NCBI RefSeq assembly: GCF_003202915.1
Contig: NZ_QGLP01000004.1
Location: 806,001 to 870,000 of the forward strand
DNA length: 64,000 nucleotides
Origin: Gilliamella apicola
GTDB taxonomy: Bacteria > Pseudomonadota > Gammaproteobacteria > Enterobacterales > Orbaceae
Direction: 5' to 3'
Shown here: one piece after another, positions 1 to 9,200 of the stretch
How the letters are laid out: the number at the start of each line of letters is the position of its first letter
How positions within the stretch are numbered: the stretch's first letter is position 1
Made by a program: the position numbers and the translations under genes
Notes under the pieces: generated by a model
The model's input: the letters and a program-made list of their open reading frames with translations, nothing else
What the model was told of the DNA's origin: nothing
Databases searched by the model: none

Positions 1-1
1 A

Positions 2-145
2 CAGTTGATTGGCGTTGTTTTGAAAGACAATGCGGATGATATTAAAAGAATCCAGTTTTATATGGATAATGTGGTACGAGAGCGGGCTAAAAAGTCAGAT
101 ATCTGGCGTAGTTTTTATCAAGTATCAAAAACTTTTTGGAAATAA
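2..145 (+). CDS. C-terminal end of YehL-like MoxR/AAA+ ATPase (5' cut by window)
   Basis: Only the last 47 codons are in the window. The frame is open from base 2 and ends with TAA at 143-145, nine bases before the next start. The fragment is a charged helical tail (IQFYMDNVVRERAKK...) without a catalytic motif, so its identity rests on context. The next three genes are counterparts of E. coli yehM, yehP and yehQ, and in that cluster the gene in front is yehL, a MoxR-family AAA+ ATPase. I infer it is the chaperone-like ATPase partner of the VWA protein downstream. Confidence 0.55.
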   Translation, partial: QLIGVVLKDNADDIKRIQFYMDNVVRERAKKSDIWRSFYQVSKTFWK

Positions 146-154
146 CTAATTGCT

Positions 155-2710
155 ATGACAATCAGCCATTCATTATTACCGGAAAGGTTATCAAAAGCAT
201 TACAAAGTCTCAAAGCGCTACAGTTACAGCATATCTACTTTGCGCCAGTGCGTCATCATAGCCCTGCCTGTAGCTATGCACTAAAACACTTAATTGAAGA
301 AGTCCAGCCAACACACATATTGATCGAAGCGCCATCAAGTTTTGCTACTATCATCGATCAACTGTTACATTGTGACACTAAGCCACCTATTGCTGTGCTA
401 TGCCAAACCGAAATAAGCTCCTTTCAACCAACCACTTTATTAGACATAACAGAAGATGATACCGATGATTTAACACCTGAATCAATAACCTACTCAGCAT
501 TTTATCCATTTTGTCATTACTCACCAGAGTGGTTAGCAATGCAGATGGCCAAAAAGCAGCAGGCCATTATACAATTTATTGATTTACCATGGAGTTTACA
601 AACGGATCTAAGTATCGATTTAGAGCAAGATCGCTCGCTACTTTCTGAAACTTATCTCAAACATAGTCAATATATTCAATGTTTAATGCAAAAACTGCAC
701 TGCCGAGATCATGACGAAGTCTGGGAGCATCTGTTTGAATTAAAAGATTATGAGGAAATTGCTGATTGGCAAACGTTTTTTGCTGATACATTTATTTGGT
801 GCGCCATGTCAAGGCTCGATTATAGCCAAGAGTCGCTAGCCGCTGAGGGATCGGCACAACGTGAACAGTATATGTTATCTGCAATTGGTGAGATAAAAAA
901 ATCTAATCCTAAAGCCAAAATTGTTGTGGTAACAGGAGGCTTTCACACCTTAGCGTTAGTTGAAGGATTATGGAAAAATCGGCTGATATTACCGAAAAAA
1001 GCTGACATGACACAATTTAATCGTCAACAAAAAAATGGTGATAAAGATCAGACATGGTTAATTCGTTACAGTTTTGATCGCCTTGATGCCTTAAATGGTT
1101 ATGCATCCGGTATGCCTTCACCTGCGTATTATCAAACAACGTGGCAATCGATGTTGGATTATGATAAGAGTGCTAATGAAGAGCAAACGGGGCGAGAAAA
1201 TCGCCAAAGGCAAACTTTAACTTTACTGTCAGAAATTGCCGATAAATTACGCCAACAATCAAACTATAATAATTTAACAGGATTTGTGCCGTTAAAATCA
1301 GCCATAGAACAAGCCATATTACTTGCTGATTTGCGCGGACATAATGGACCAGGACGATATGATTTACTCGATGCCATTCAATCTTGCTTTATTAAAGAGA
1401 GCATTGACAATGCGCGTAGTGAGTTTTGGTTAACAATTCGAGATTGTCTATCAGGCAATTTATTGGGCGAAGTGCCAATCGGAATAGCACAACCACCACT
1501 GGTTAATGATGTCTATTTAACTTTAAAAAAATATCGTTTCAAATTGGATGATACCAATCAAAAACTCACTCATATCGATATTTATCGTAAACCTGATCAT
1601 CGACAACGTAGTCGTTTTTTACACTTGATGACTTTTTTAAAGGTCGGTTTTGCTAGTCGAGTTGATGGTCCTGATTACATTCATGGTCAACGTTTAAATG
1701 TGATGTTTGAAGATTGGCGTTATGCTTGGACACCAATGGTGGAAGCGAGATTGATTGAGTTATCACAACAGGGAACTAAGCTGGAACACATTGCCATAAG
1801 TAAAATGCAAATGGACGCCAAACAATTTATAGAAAATAACATGGAGTCAGCAAGTTTTCTGGCGGTTGAGCAGTTGACACAAGCGGCGTTAATGGGGCTA
1901 GATGATTATTTTAACCATATACTTGATAATCTAGCTGATTTTATTCTAAGTGAAGGTGAATTGGATTCGCTCATTCATTGTGGCCATCGTATGGTTTACT
2001 TGTGGCAAGGGCAAACTTTTTTACAACTTAAAGCGACATCGACATTACTTACTTTATTAAATAAAATTGTTCAACAAGGCTTTTTTCTATTAAATAAATT
2101 AAAACAACCAGAAATTGAGCATCAACAGCAAAATTTGCAAATATTACTTTCGTTTAGAGACTTATTAAACTATTTGCCAGATCAACTTGATATTAAACAA
2201 CTTAAACAAGATTTTTACCAGAATCTGCATCGTTTACAATCTGAGTTAAATGAGGTCTCATTAATCCGAGGGGCAATTGATAGTATTAGCTATTTGGATT
2301 CCTATTTTAGTCAACAACAATTGGAAGAAAATATCAATATCAATTTTAGTTTAACTGCGCAAAATGAACAAACTATTAACTATTTTATTGGCATTATGTC
2401 ATGTGCGCCAGAATTGGTTATCCATTCATCTATCCTATTAGACAGTTTAGATAAATTACTGATAGATTGGTCAGCAGAGCAGTTTATCAAAATCTTACCT
2501 GATTTGCGTTTAGCTTTTAGCCAATTAAATCCAAATCAAAATGCCTCTTTGGCAGAAAAAATTGCCAAAAAATATCATATTACTGATGCTGATTTGCATC
2601 TTCAACAATATCAATTTAGTGAAACTCAGCTACAAAAAGCACTCTCGCTGGAATTGTCAATTAGCGAACATATAAAACAGCAACAACTCACCGATTGGTT
2701 CAAACACTAG
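155..2710 (+). CDS. yehM: DUF5682 family protein, YehM-like
   Basis: An 851-aa soluble protein of unknown biochemical role. Its opening (residues 27-60, with FAPVRHHSPAC and ILIEAP) is the recognisable start of the DUF5682 family. The middle has a GHNGPGRYDLLDAI segment and the C-terminal 300 residues are predominantly helical and rich in Leu and Gln. There is no signal peptide or membrane segment. It is the second gene of a tight operon: 9 bases after the ATPase fragment and 8 bases before the VWA gene. This MoxR ATPase, DUF5682, VWA, SWIM order is widespread in bacteria and is thought to form one machine in which the ATPase remodels a VWA-bound target, but its substrate is not known. Family assignment is fairly secure; function is open. 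Confidence 0.75.
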   Translation: MTISHSLLPERLSKALQSLKALQLQHIYFAPVRHHSPACSYALKHLIEEVQPTHILIEAPSSFATIIDQLLHCDTKPPIAVLCQTEISSFQPTTLLDITEDDTDDLTPESITYSAFYPFCHYSPEWLAMQMAKKQQAIIQFIDLPWSLQTDLSIDLEQDRSLLSETYLKHSQYIQCLMQKLHCRDHDEVWEHLFELKDYEEIADWQTFFADTFIWCAMSRLDYSQESLAAEGSAQREQYMLSAIGEIKKSNPKAKIVVVTGGFHTLALVEGLWKNRLILPKKADMTQFNRQQKNGDKDQTWLIRYSFDRLDALNGYASGMPSPAYYQTTWQSMLDYDKSANEEQTGRENRQRQTLTLLSEIADKLRQQSNYNNLTGFVPLKSAIEQAILLADLRGHNGPGRYDLLDAIQSCFIKESIDNARSEFWLTIRDCLSGNLLGEVPIGIAQPPLVNDVYLTLKKYRFKLDDTNQKLTHIDIYRKPDHRQRSRFLHLMTFLKVGFASRVDGPDYIHGQRLNVMFEDWRYAWTPMVEARLIELSQQGTKLEHIAISKMQMDAKQFIENNMESASFLAVEQLTQAALMGLDDYFNHILDNLADFILSEGELDSLIHCGHRMVYLWQGQTFLQLKATSTLLTLLNKIVQQGFFLLNKLKQPEIEHQQQNLQILLSFRDLLNYLPDQLDIKQLKQDFYQNLHRLQSELNEVSLIRGAIDSISYLDSYFSQQQLEENININFSLTAQNEQTINYFIGIMSCAPELVIHSSILLDSLDKLLIDWSAEQFIKILPDLRLAFSQLNPNQNASLAEKIAKKYHITDADLHLQQYQFSETQLQKALSLELSISEHIKQQQLTDWFKH

Positions 2711-2718
2711 GTATTGGC

Positions 2719-3894
2719 ATGAATAACGATAAACAAACCAAAGAAGATAGCAAACCAGACGAACAAATTAAGCGTTGGCGTTTAATTTTAGGTCAATACG
2801 CAGATGAACATCTCAATCCCAATAATGATTTAAATCCCTATGATCGGCAAATTGATCAAGCCTTAAATTATCTCTATCAAAATGAATATCGCTCTCGAGG
2901 TTTATTAACTAAGGACGAAAACGCTTCAAAATCAAAATATGGAGGAAAAGATAACTCGGTTTACAACACTGTAAATTGGTTAAGACAGACACGCAAATTA
3001 TTTCCTAAAAGTACCTTTGAACGAATGCAAAACCAAGCAATTGAACGATATCAGCTCGAAGGTATTCTAAACGATCCTAATGCCGTAAAAGAGTTACAAC
3101 CCAATTTCAATTCAGTGAGACTATTAATGAACTTACGTGGTAAGCTCAATAACAGTGTGCAAGAAGAGGTAAAAGCGCTTATCAAAAAAGTAGTGGATGA
3201 AATTCTGCAAAAAATTAAGACCAATTTTATTAATGCGTTGACTGGAAAAAAAAATCGATTTCGACGTTCATCAATTAAAAGCAATCAAAATTTTGATTGG
3301 CGAGCAACCATTAAAGCTAATTTAAAACATTTTGATCAGGATAAACAACGAATCATTATTGAAAAAGCCATCTTTAACTCTCGCGCTACTCGCCAATTTC
3401 CTTGGGATATCATTTTATGTGTTGATCAAAGTGGTTCAATGGATACCTCCATTTTCTACTCGGCTATTTGTGCCAGTATTATTACTCAGTTACCGGCTGT
3501 TAACTTACATTTATTGGTTTTTGATACTCAAGTGGTGGATTTAACCCATTTAGCGAGCGATCCAGTTGAAATACTCATGACAGTACAACTCGGTGGTGGT
3601 ACCAACATTGGCTATGCATTAAATTATGCGGAACAAAAAATAACTAATCCATCGCGTACAATTATGGTTATTGTTAGTGATTTTTATGAAGGGGTGAGCT
3701 TAACCAATCTTTATAACACCGTTGCGCGCCTCAACGCTAATCGCGTTAAAATGCTTGGCTTAGCCGCTTTAGATTACGATGCAACTCCGGTTTATGATCT
3801 GCAAGTATCCCAACAACTGGCTAATCGAGGGATGCAAATTGCGGCTTTAACACCCGAACATTTTGCTACTTGGCTTGCTGAGGTGATGAAATGA
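2719..3894 (+). CDS. yehP: VWA-domain protein, YehP-like
   Basis: A 391-aa cytoplasmic protein with a von Willebrand A domain in its C-terminal half. The MIDAS metal site is visible as DQSGS (Asp236, Ser238, Ser240 counted from this start), followed by GGGTNIG and a downstream VIVSDFYEG. The N-terminal 200 residues are charged and helical. The frame is open back to an ATG at 2695, but that start would overlap the yehM stop. The ATG at 2719 follows an AGGT about 9 bases upstream and is preferred. VWA proteins of this class work with MoxR ATPases, here the product of the gene entering at the window edge. Its stop overlaps the start of yehQ by 4 bases, suggesting translational coupling. Confidence 0.8.
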   Translation: MNNDKQTKEDSKPDEQIKRWRLILGQYADEHLNPNNDLNPYDRQIDQALNYLYQNEYRSRGLLTKDENASKSKYGGKDNSVYNTVNWLRQTRKLFPKSTFERMQNQAIERYQLEGILNDPNAVKELQPNFNSVRLLMNLRGKLNNSVQEEVKALIKKVVDEILQKIKTNFINALTGKKNRFRRSSIKSNQNFDWRATIKANLKHFDQDKQRIIIEKAIFNSRATRQFPWDIILCVDQSGSMDTSIFYSAICASIITQLPAVNLHLLVFDTQVVDLTHLASDPVEILMTVQLGGGTNIGYALNYAEQKITNPSRTIMVIVSDFYEGVSLTNLYNTVARLNANRVKMLGLAALDYDATPVYDLQVSQQLANRGMQIAALTPEHFATWLAEVMK

Positions 3895-6023
3895 GTTGGT
3901 CGCAAATCTACTTAAATTACGATCAAGATGCTTTAGCTGTCTATGCTAATGTTGGCGTCATTCGACGTGCACTTAAAGATATTCAAGCCAATAAAGTCAA
4001 ATTAATCGAACACCAGCAATCACATCTGTTATTCGAGGTTGATAGCCAACAAGTCAAACTGACACCACAAGGCATCCAAACGGCTAACTGTAGCTGTCCA
4101 GCCAGTGAACATTGTAAACACATAATCGCTGCAGTGTTATGGTTACAAGAAAATCCCGTTATTGATCAAGTTGCTGCTAAAGCAAATAGTGACACATCTA
4201 ATCAGCCAATTGAATCATCTAACCACTATAGTGATCCTTTAGCCGAACTATTAACAATTGATAGTAGCCAATTATTTAAAACAGTGGGTAAGGCCAATAT
4301 AAGATTAGCCTATCAACTTTTATTTGATTGGTTACAAAACGATGCGGTCAGCGTGCAAAAGCAGGGCGTTCAACTTCGTATTCAAGTTCCACTCAGTACC
4401 ACACCAATTATCTATACAGCGGGTACGGGCTTTGCTGGTATCATTTCTGAATTACCAGATAAGCAAAAACAGGCAGTACATTTAGCGGTTATTGCTTATC
4501 TATTTCAACAGAATCAAAAAAGTTGGCAATGGCCAGATCAGATTATTACCGAACATCAGCAAAATAATCAGCAAAATCAGCTTAGTGATGATGAAATTCT
4601 CTTGATTAAACAGGTGCAGTCACAGATTAACTCATTGATAGAACATGGTTTATCTCATGTTAGCAAAAGTCAATCTAACCAGCTACAGCTACTTAATATG
4701 TCCGCCAGAGCACAAGGGTTACCTATGTTAGCCGCTATGCTTAGGCAAATTTGTCAGTTAATTGAATTACAAGTTAATCGACATTTTTCTATTGAAGAAC
4801 AAGATATTTTATTACTTTTAGCCCGTTTAACCGCGCATTTGCAAATACTATTAAATAGCCATGGTCAACAGCTTACAGATATGCGCGGTAATCAAAAACG
4901 CCAATATCAAACCAAAAATCAAACGTTAGATTTATTGCCACTAGGTGGTTATTGGTGGCAAAGCAAAACCGGTGCTCAAGGTGCCACATTCTACTTTTGG
5001 CAACCTGAGGATAATCAGTATTACCAAACAACAATAGCTAGACCCAACGATGCCGATATCAATTTCTATCGCGAAGCGATCTGGCAAACTGTCTCTCTAT
5101 GGCAATCAATGCCAAATATGCTGATGAAAAGAGGGTTTACCTTGCATAATCCACGCCTAGCTGATGGTAATAATTTATCTGCTTTGGGTTCTAATGTAAC
5201 CATAAAAAAGACCGGTTGGAGTGATCAGAATTATCAAGTGTTTCGCACCAATAATGGTTTTCATGATTGGTCAGAGTTGTCCGATTATCTGCAAAAAAAT
5301 GATGTAAATGATTCTCTGTTTGACAATATATTGGCTATTCATATCACCAATTCACAAACACCAGCATTAGATGAAATTAGACAATGCCTAGTTTGGTGTA
5401 TTAAAGATAATAAAAACAATCAACTACAATTGAGACTATTTTGGGATGGTATAGATGAGCAGCGTATTAGAATATTAAATTGTTTTTTAAAAACAGAACA
5501 TAAACCTTTAACTGTCTTGGTAAAATGCATAAAAAATGACAATAATTTAGATCTAGAGCCTTTTGCGCTTTTTTATCAAGAGTCGCAAACCAAGCAGATT
5601 AATTTACTATATTTGGATTTTGATAACGAAAGTTTATTTATTGAAAATAATACCCTTAAATTTTGGGAAAAATTCAATCATCTATTTGAAAAACTAAAAT
5701 TATCAAACAAGAAAAAGCTCAATGCGCAAATTGCTTACCAACAAGATCCCATTGCAACATATATTATAAAACCAACCCTAACCTTACTTGAAGCAATAAC
5801 CAGTTCTGGTCGGCTAGTATTATCTAGTAGCGATAAACAAAAAATCGAGGCGTTACAATTTCACTGTAATTCACTTGGTTTAACCACGCTAAGCCATACG
5901 CTAAATAAACTAACACAAAATCAACCATTAAAAATTGGCCATATTCTACAAACGGCATATCTCTGCCATCTAATGAGCAAAACTCATTATCAATTGCCAA
6001 TAGTATTAATGGATGAATTATGA
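3891..6023 (+). CDS. yehQ: SWIM zinc-finger protein, YehQ-like
   Basis: A 710-aa protein. Near the N-terminus the SWIM zinc finger is clear: Cys67, Cys69, Cys75 and His77 in the pattern CxC-x5-CxH, inside NCSCPASEHCKHIIA. SWIM fingers bind DNA or proteins. The remaining 600 residues are unannotated, with many Gln and Asn, and no other catalytic motif is recognised. It overlaps yehP by 4 bases and closes the yehLMPQ operon. The following 218-base gap contains a short inverted repeat that may end transcription. Role in the cell unknown. Confidence 0.75.
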   Translation: MSWSQIYLNYDQDALAVYANVGVIRRALKDIQANKVKLIEHQQSHLLFEVDSQQVKLTPQGIQTANCSCPASEHCKHIIAAVLWLQENPVIDQVAAKANSDTSNQPIESSNHYSDPLAELLTIDSSQLFKTVGKANIRLAYQLLFDWLQNDAVSVQKQGVQLRIQVPLSTTPIIYTAGTGFAGIISELPDKQKQAVHLAVIAYLFQQNQKSWQWPDQIITEHQQNNQQNQLSDDEILLIKQVQSQINSLIEHGLSHVSKSQSNQLQLLNMSARAQGLPMLAAMLRQICQLIELQVNRHFSIEEQDILLLLARLTAHLQILLNSHGQQLTDMRGNQKRQYQTKNQTLDLLPLGGYWWQSKTGAQGATFYFWQPEDNQYYQTTIARPNDADINFYREAIWQTVSLWQSMPNMLMKRGFTLHNPRLADGNNLSALGSNVTIKKTGWSDQNYQVFRTNNGFHDWSELSDYLQKNDVNDSLFDNILAIHITNSQTPALDEIRQCLVWCIKDNKNNQLQLRLFWDGIDEQRIRILNCFLKTEHKPLTVLVKCIKNDNNLDLEPFALFYQESQTKQINLLYLDFDNESLFIENNTLKFWEKFNHLFEKLKLSNKKKLNAQIAYQQDPIATYIIKPTLTLLEAITSSGRLVLSSSDKQKIEALQFHCNSLGLTTLSHTLNKLTQNQPLKIGHILQTAYLCHLMSKTHYQLPIVLMDEL

Positions 6024-6136
6024 ATGGCTGATTTAATTAGGGGAATGAACAAATAAAAGAGCAATTATATGAAATGATCTGTCTATAAACTAACTAATCA
6101 AGATATTAATTACCATTTGCTTTGCTAAATCTTGTC

Positions 6137-6165
6137 TACCGTTAATAAATAATTTTATAACGGTA
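6137..6165. terminator. Possible bidirectional terminator hairpin between convergent genes
   Basis: TACCGTTA (6137-6144) and TAACGGTA (6158-6165) form an 8-bp stem around a 13-base AT-rich loop, between the stops of yehQ (+) and the large nuclease-NTPase gene (-). No T-tract follows immediately on either strand, so the assignment is weak. Confidence 0.35.
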
Positions 6166-6241
6166 TGGATATCTTTATATTTTTTTCAAGATTTTTGATT
6201 AGATTTTGTAATCAACAATTCTATTAAGCATTATTATTAGT

Positions 6242-9200
6242 TTAATTAAGTAGCCCAGTATCTAATTTATCTATAGCACTATTTACCGAAGGTATATCTG
6301 ATTTTAATAAACTATCCCAAATATCAAGACAGGTATTAATTGTGTTGTAATCTTCATCTTCTAGCGCTTCATCATATAATCTTTGTAGGAAATTTATTAA
6401 GTGATCTTCATTAACATAAAAGTTAGTTTTATCATGATGTTGTATGAAAGTTTCAAGTAATTTAAATATAGGTTGCCCAAAACTTATTAAACTTTTAGGT
6501 GTTTTATTTAAATAATAAACTAAATCTTCAAAGCAATAGATAGCTGCTTTTGATGAAATAAATAGGTTAAATAGTTTATCAATGTTTGGTTTTTTCCAAT
6601 AGTTTTCATAATTTATACAGCCTCCGATCCTTTTTAATATGTTTATATCATCATCATTCAATAAAACTTGATAAATATTTTCAATTTTATGAATCTTATC
6701 ATTATAATTATCTTGCCGTAATAATTGACATAACATGGATACACAACCTTTTTTCAAAATAGCATCTTGTAAAAGATATTGTTGCTGTTGTATGAATAAA
6801 TCATTAAAAAACCAGCGAGCATAAATTTGTATTCCAGCTAATTCTTTAACCTCATCTATGTGTGAATTGGCCATTTTTATTACTAGATCAATATATTGTG
6901 ATTGGTATTTTATTTCGAAACCTTGATTGAAAAATCGATATGCTTCATTAGCACAGGTCATACGCAGATCTTTATGACATAATTCAATAAATTTTTGATG
7001 AGCATAATCATTATTATAATTGAGGATTGGTGCTAAGAGAGAAACGGCTGCAATATTAACTGCGGGATGATTGTCATTGATCGCGTTGTCAATTATGCCT
7101 AAGTGTTGTAAAGCAAATTCTTGGTTATGCCAAAAAATTTTTGAGATAGCCAGATATGCTATGCCTCGAACACAATTTAACATTTTACTTGTTAAGGAAT
7201 CGGCATTAGCGTTATTTATAGAATCTTCGTCCTTAATAGATCTAACACTCAATTTACCGGCTTCTGGATTGCTAGAGTTTTTAGCAAGATCTATTAATAA
7301 ATCAATTACTGGTTTAGAATAACGCTCAGCTCTACTTTTAATTAATTGGACTAAAGAATATTCACATTCTGTTCTATTAAAATGAAAAATCACTTGTTCA
7401 ATCAAAGATATTGGGCAAGTTTCTTTCTCATCACTGTTATTTTGTTGGTTATTACTCACAGCTAAACCATCAAATATCGCATCGATATATTGGGGATCAA
7501 TATTCCTAGGCAATGTTAGTGAAAATTGAGCAAAACGGTCGGGTTCTTTTGTTACACTTTCCATTAAACTACGGCTAAATTGTCTAATACTTGCTTCAGA
7601 GGCTAAATCATCAGTTATTTGAAATAACCTATTTATTTTTAGAGGAATTTTTGATGATAAAACTATTTTTCGCCATGCTTTATTAGAGAGTTTATGGTTT
7701 TTAGGTAAAGGCGATGTTATAACACCGCCAATAGGCGTATAATTTTCACAAAAATCTGAGCTTGTATAAGAACTAAATTTACGATTTAAAACACCTATTA
7801 ACTGTTTTGATTCTAAAGAAATTCGATGCTTATCTAATGCCGGTAATAGAAAATATTGTAACTCTCCCCAATAACTTAAATATATTCCATTTCGAGTATA
7901 TTTAAGTTGTATTTCTATTTCAGTTATCGATTTAGTTTTAGGAAAGTTATAAATTTTTTCCTCTAACTGCTTAAATAATTCATTGCAACAAAATGGCGAA
8001 AACTTATTGATAAGTTCACCAGGGAGTAACCAGATCGGTTCTTCCGATCCGTTGCCACACGTTAAACGTTCATTTGGAGACTCTAATAACCAACTTATAA
8101 CTTGATCTGCGTATTCTGGAGATAAATTTAATAGCAGTTTTGCAATTAGGTGAGCGATAACCTTATTGTCTTTTTTCATATAAGGAGAAATTATATCAAA
8201 TAATGTATCAGATTGTTGGTAAAGTTGTTTCCCGGAATTTTCAAGTATGATAATTAGACCTTTACGAAAACTACTAGCAAAGCCATTGTTCATATATCTA
8301 TCATCAATCAGCCACTCATCAGTGGAACTATCGCAATCTGATTTAAAAATACTGCTTAGATAATTCAAAATCAATTCAATCAGTAGGTTGGGTATGAATT
8401 GAGATAGTTGTTTTATTTCTTCAATATCCTCATTATCCCAATAATATAAATTTGTTGCATTATTAATATTATTTGAGGCATGTAAACATGAATCTTTATG
8501 TACAATATTTTTATAATGTTCCATTACTATTTTGATGAAATAAAATGCACGCAATGGTTTTATTTTAATTAATATATTCCAGTCAATATAATGTGGTACA
8601 TAACCATAATTAAATAATTGTTTTCTAAATTCGAATAATTCATCGCTGTCTTCTGCAGCTCTCAAAGGAAGAGTAGAGTATACTCTTTGATTCCATAAAT
8701 CAGACTTACCAATAAAATCAGTCAAATTATTAATAATTAAGTCAGGTTCAACTGTTGAAGTGGAACGAAGCAGTTGGATAGCATGATTAATTAACTTTTC
8801 ATTATCACTCTTGAGCCAATTTTCTATAATTCTTTGCTCACATAAGTAAGAAATAATAGTAATATTCGAAACACAGGTGATATTTAAAAATTTGTCAACT
8901 AGTTCAGGTGTTTCAAGAATTTTGTGAATAAGTAATTTTATCGGTTGTTTGATACGTTTAATTTCTTTGATTGTATTTAAAACTAAAATTTTTAAATGGA
9001 AACGAATATTGTTATTGAATAAAATAGCCTCAGCACAATTGCAAAAAGCTTTTTCGCTATGGTCAAGTAGCATAGTTAACGTATATTTAAGATGTTCTCT
9101 TTTGGTTAACGTTTGTTCTTCATAATTACCAATGTGATTCAATAAAGTCTGAGGTGATTGAATTCCAGCTTGAAAAAGTGCAAGGCCGACGTGGTAATCA

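Noticed and set aside
7071-7322. 83-codon plus-strand frame within the nuclease-NTPase gene
   Set aside because: Antisense shadow of the 1546-aa frame; no recognisable product.
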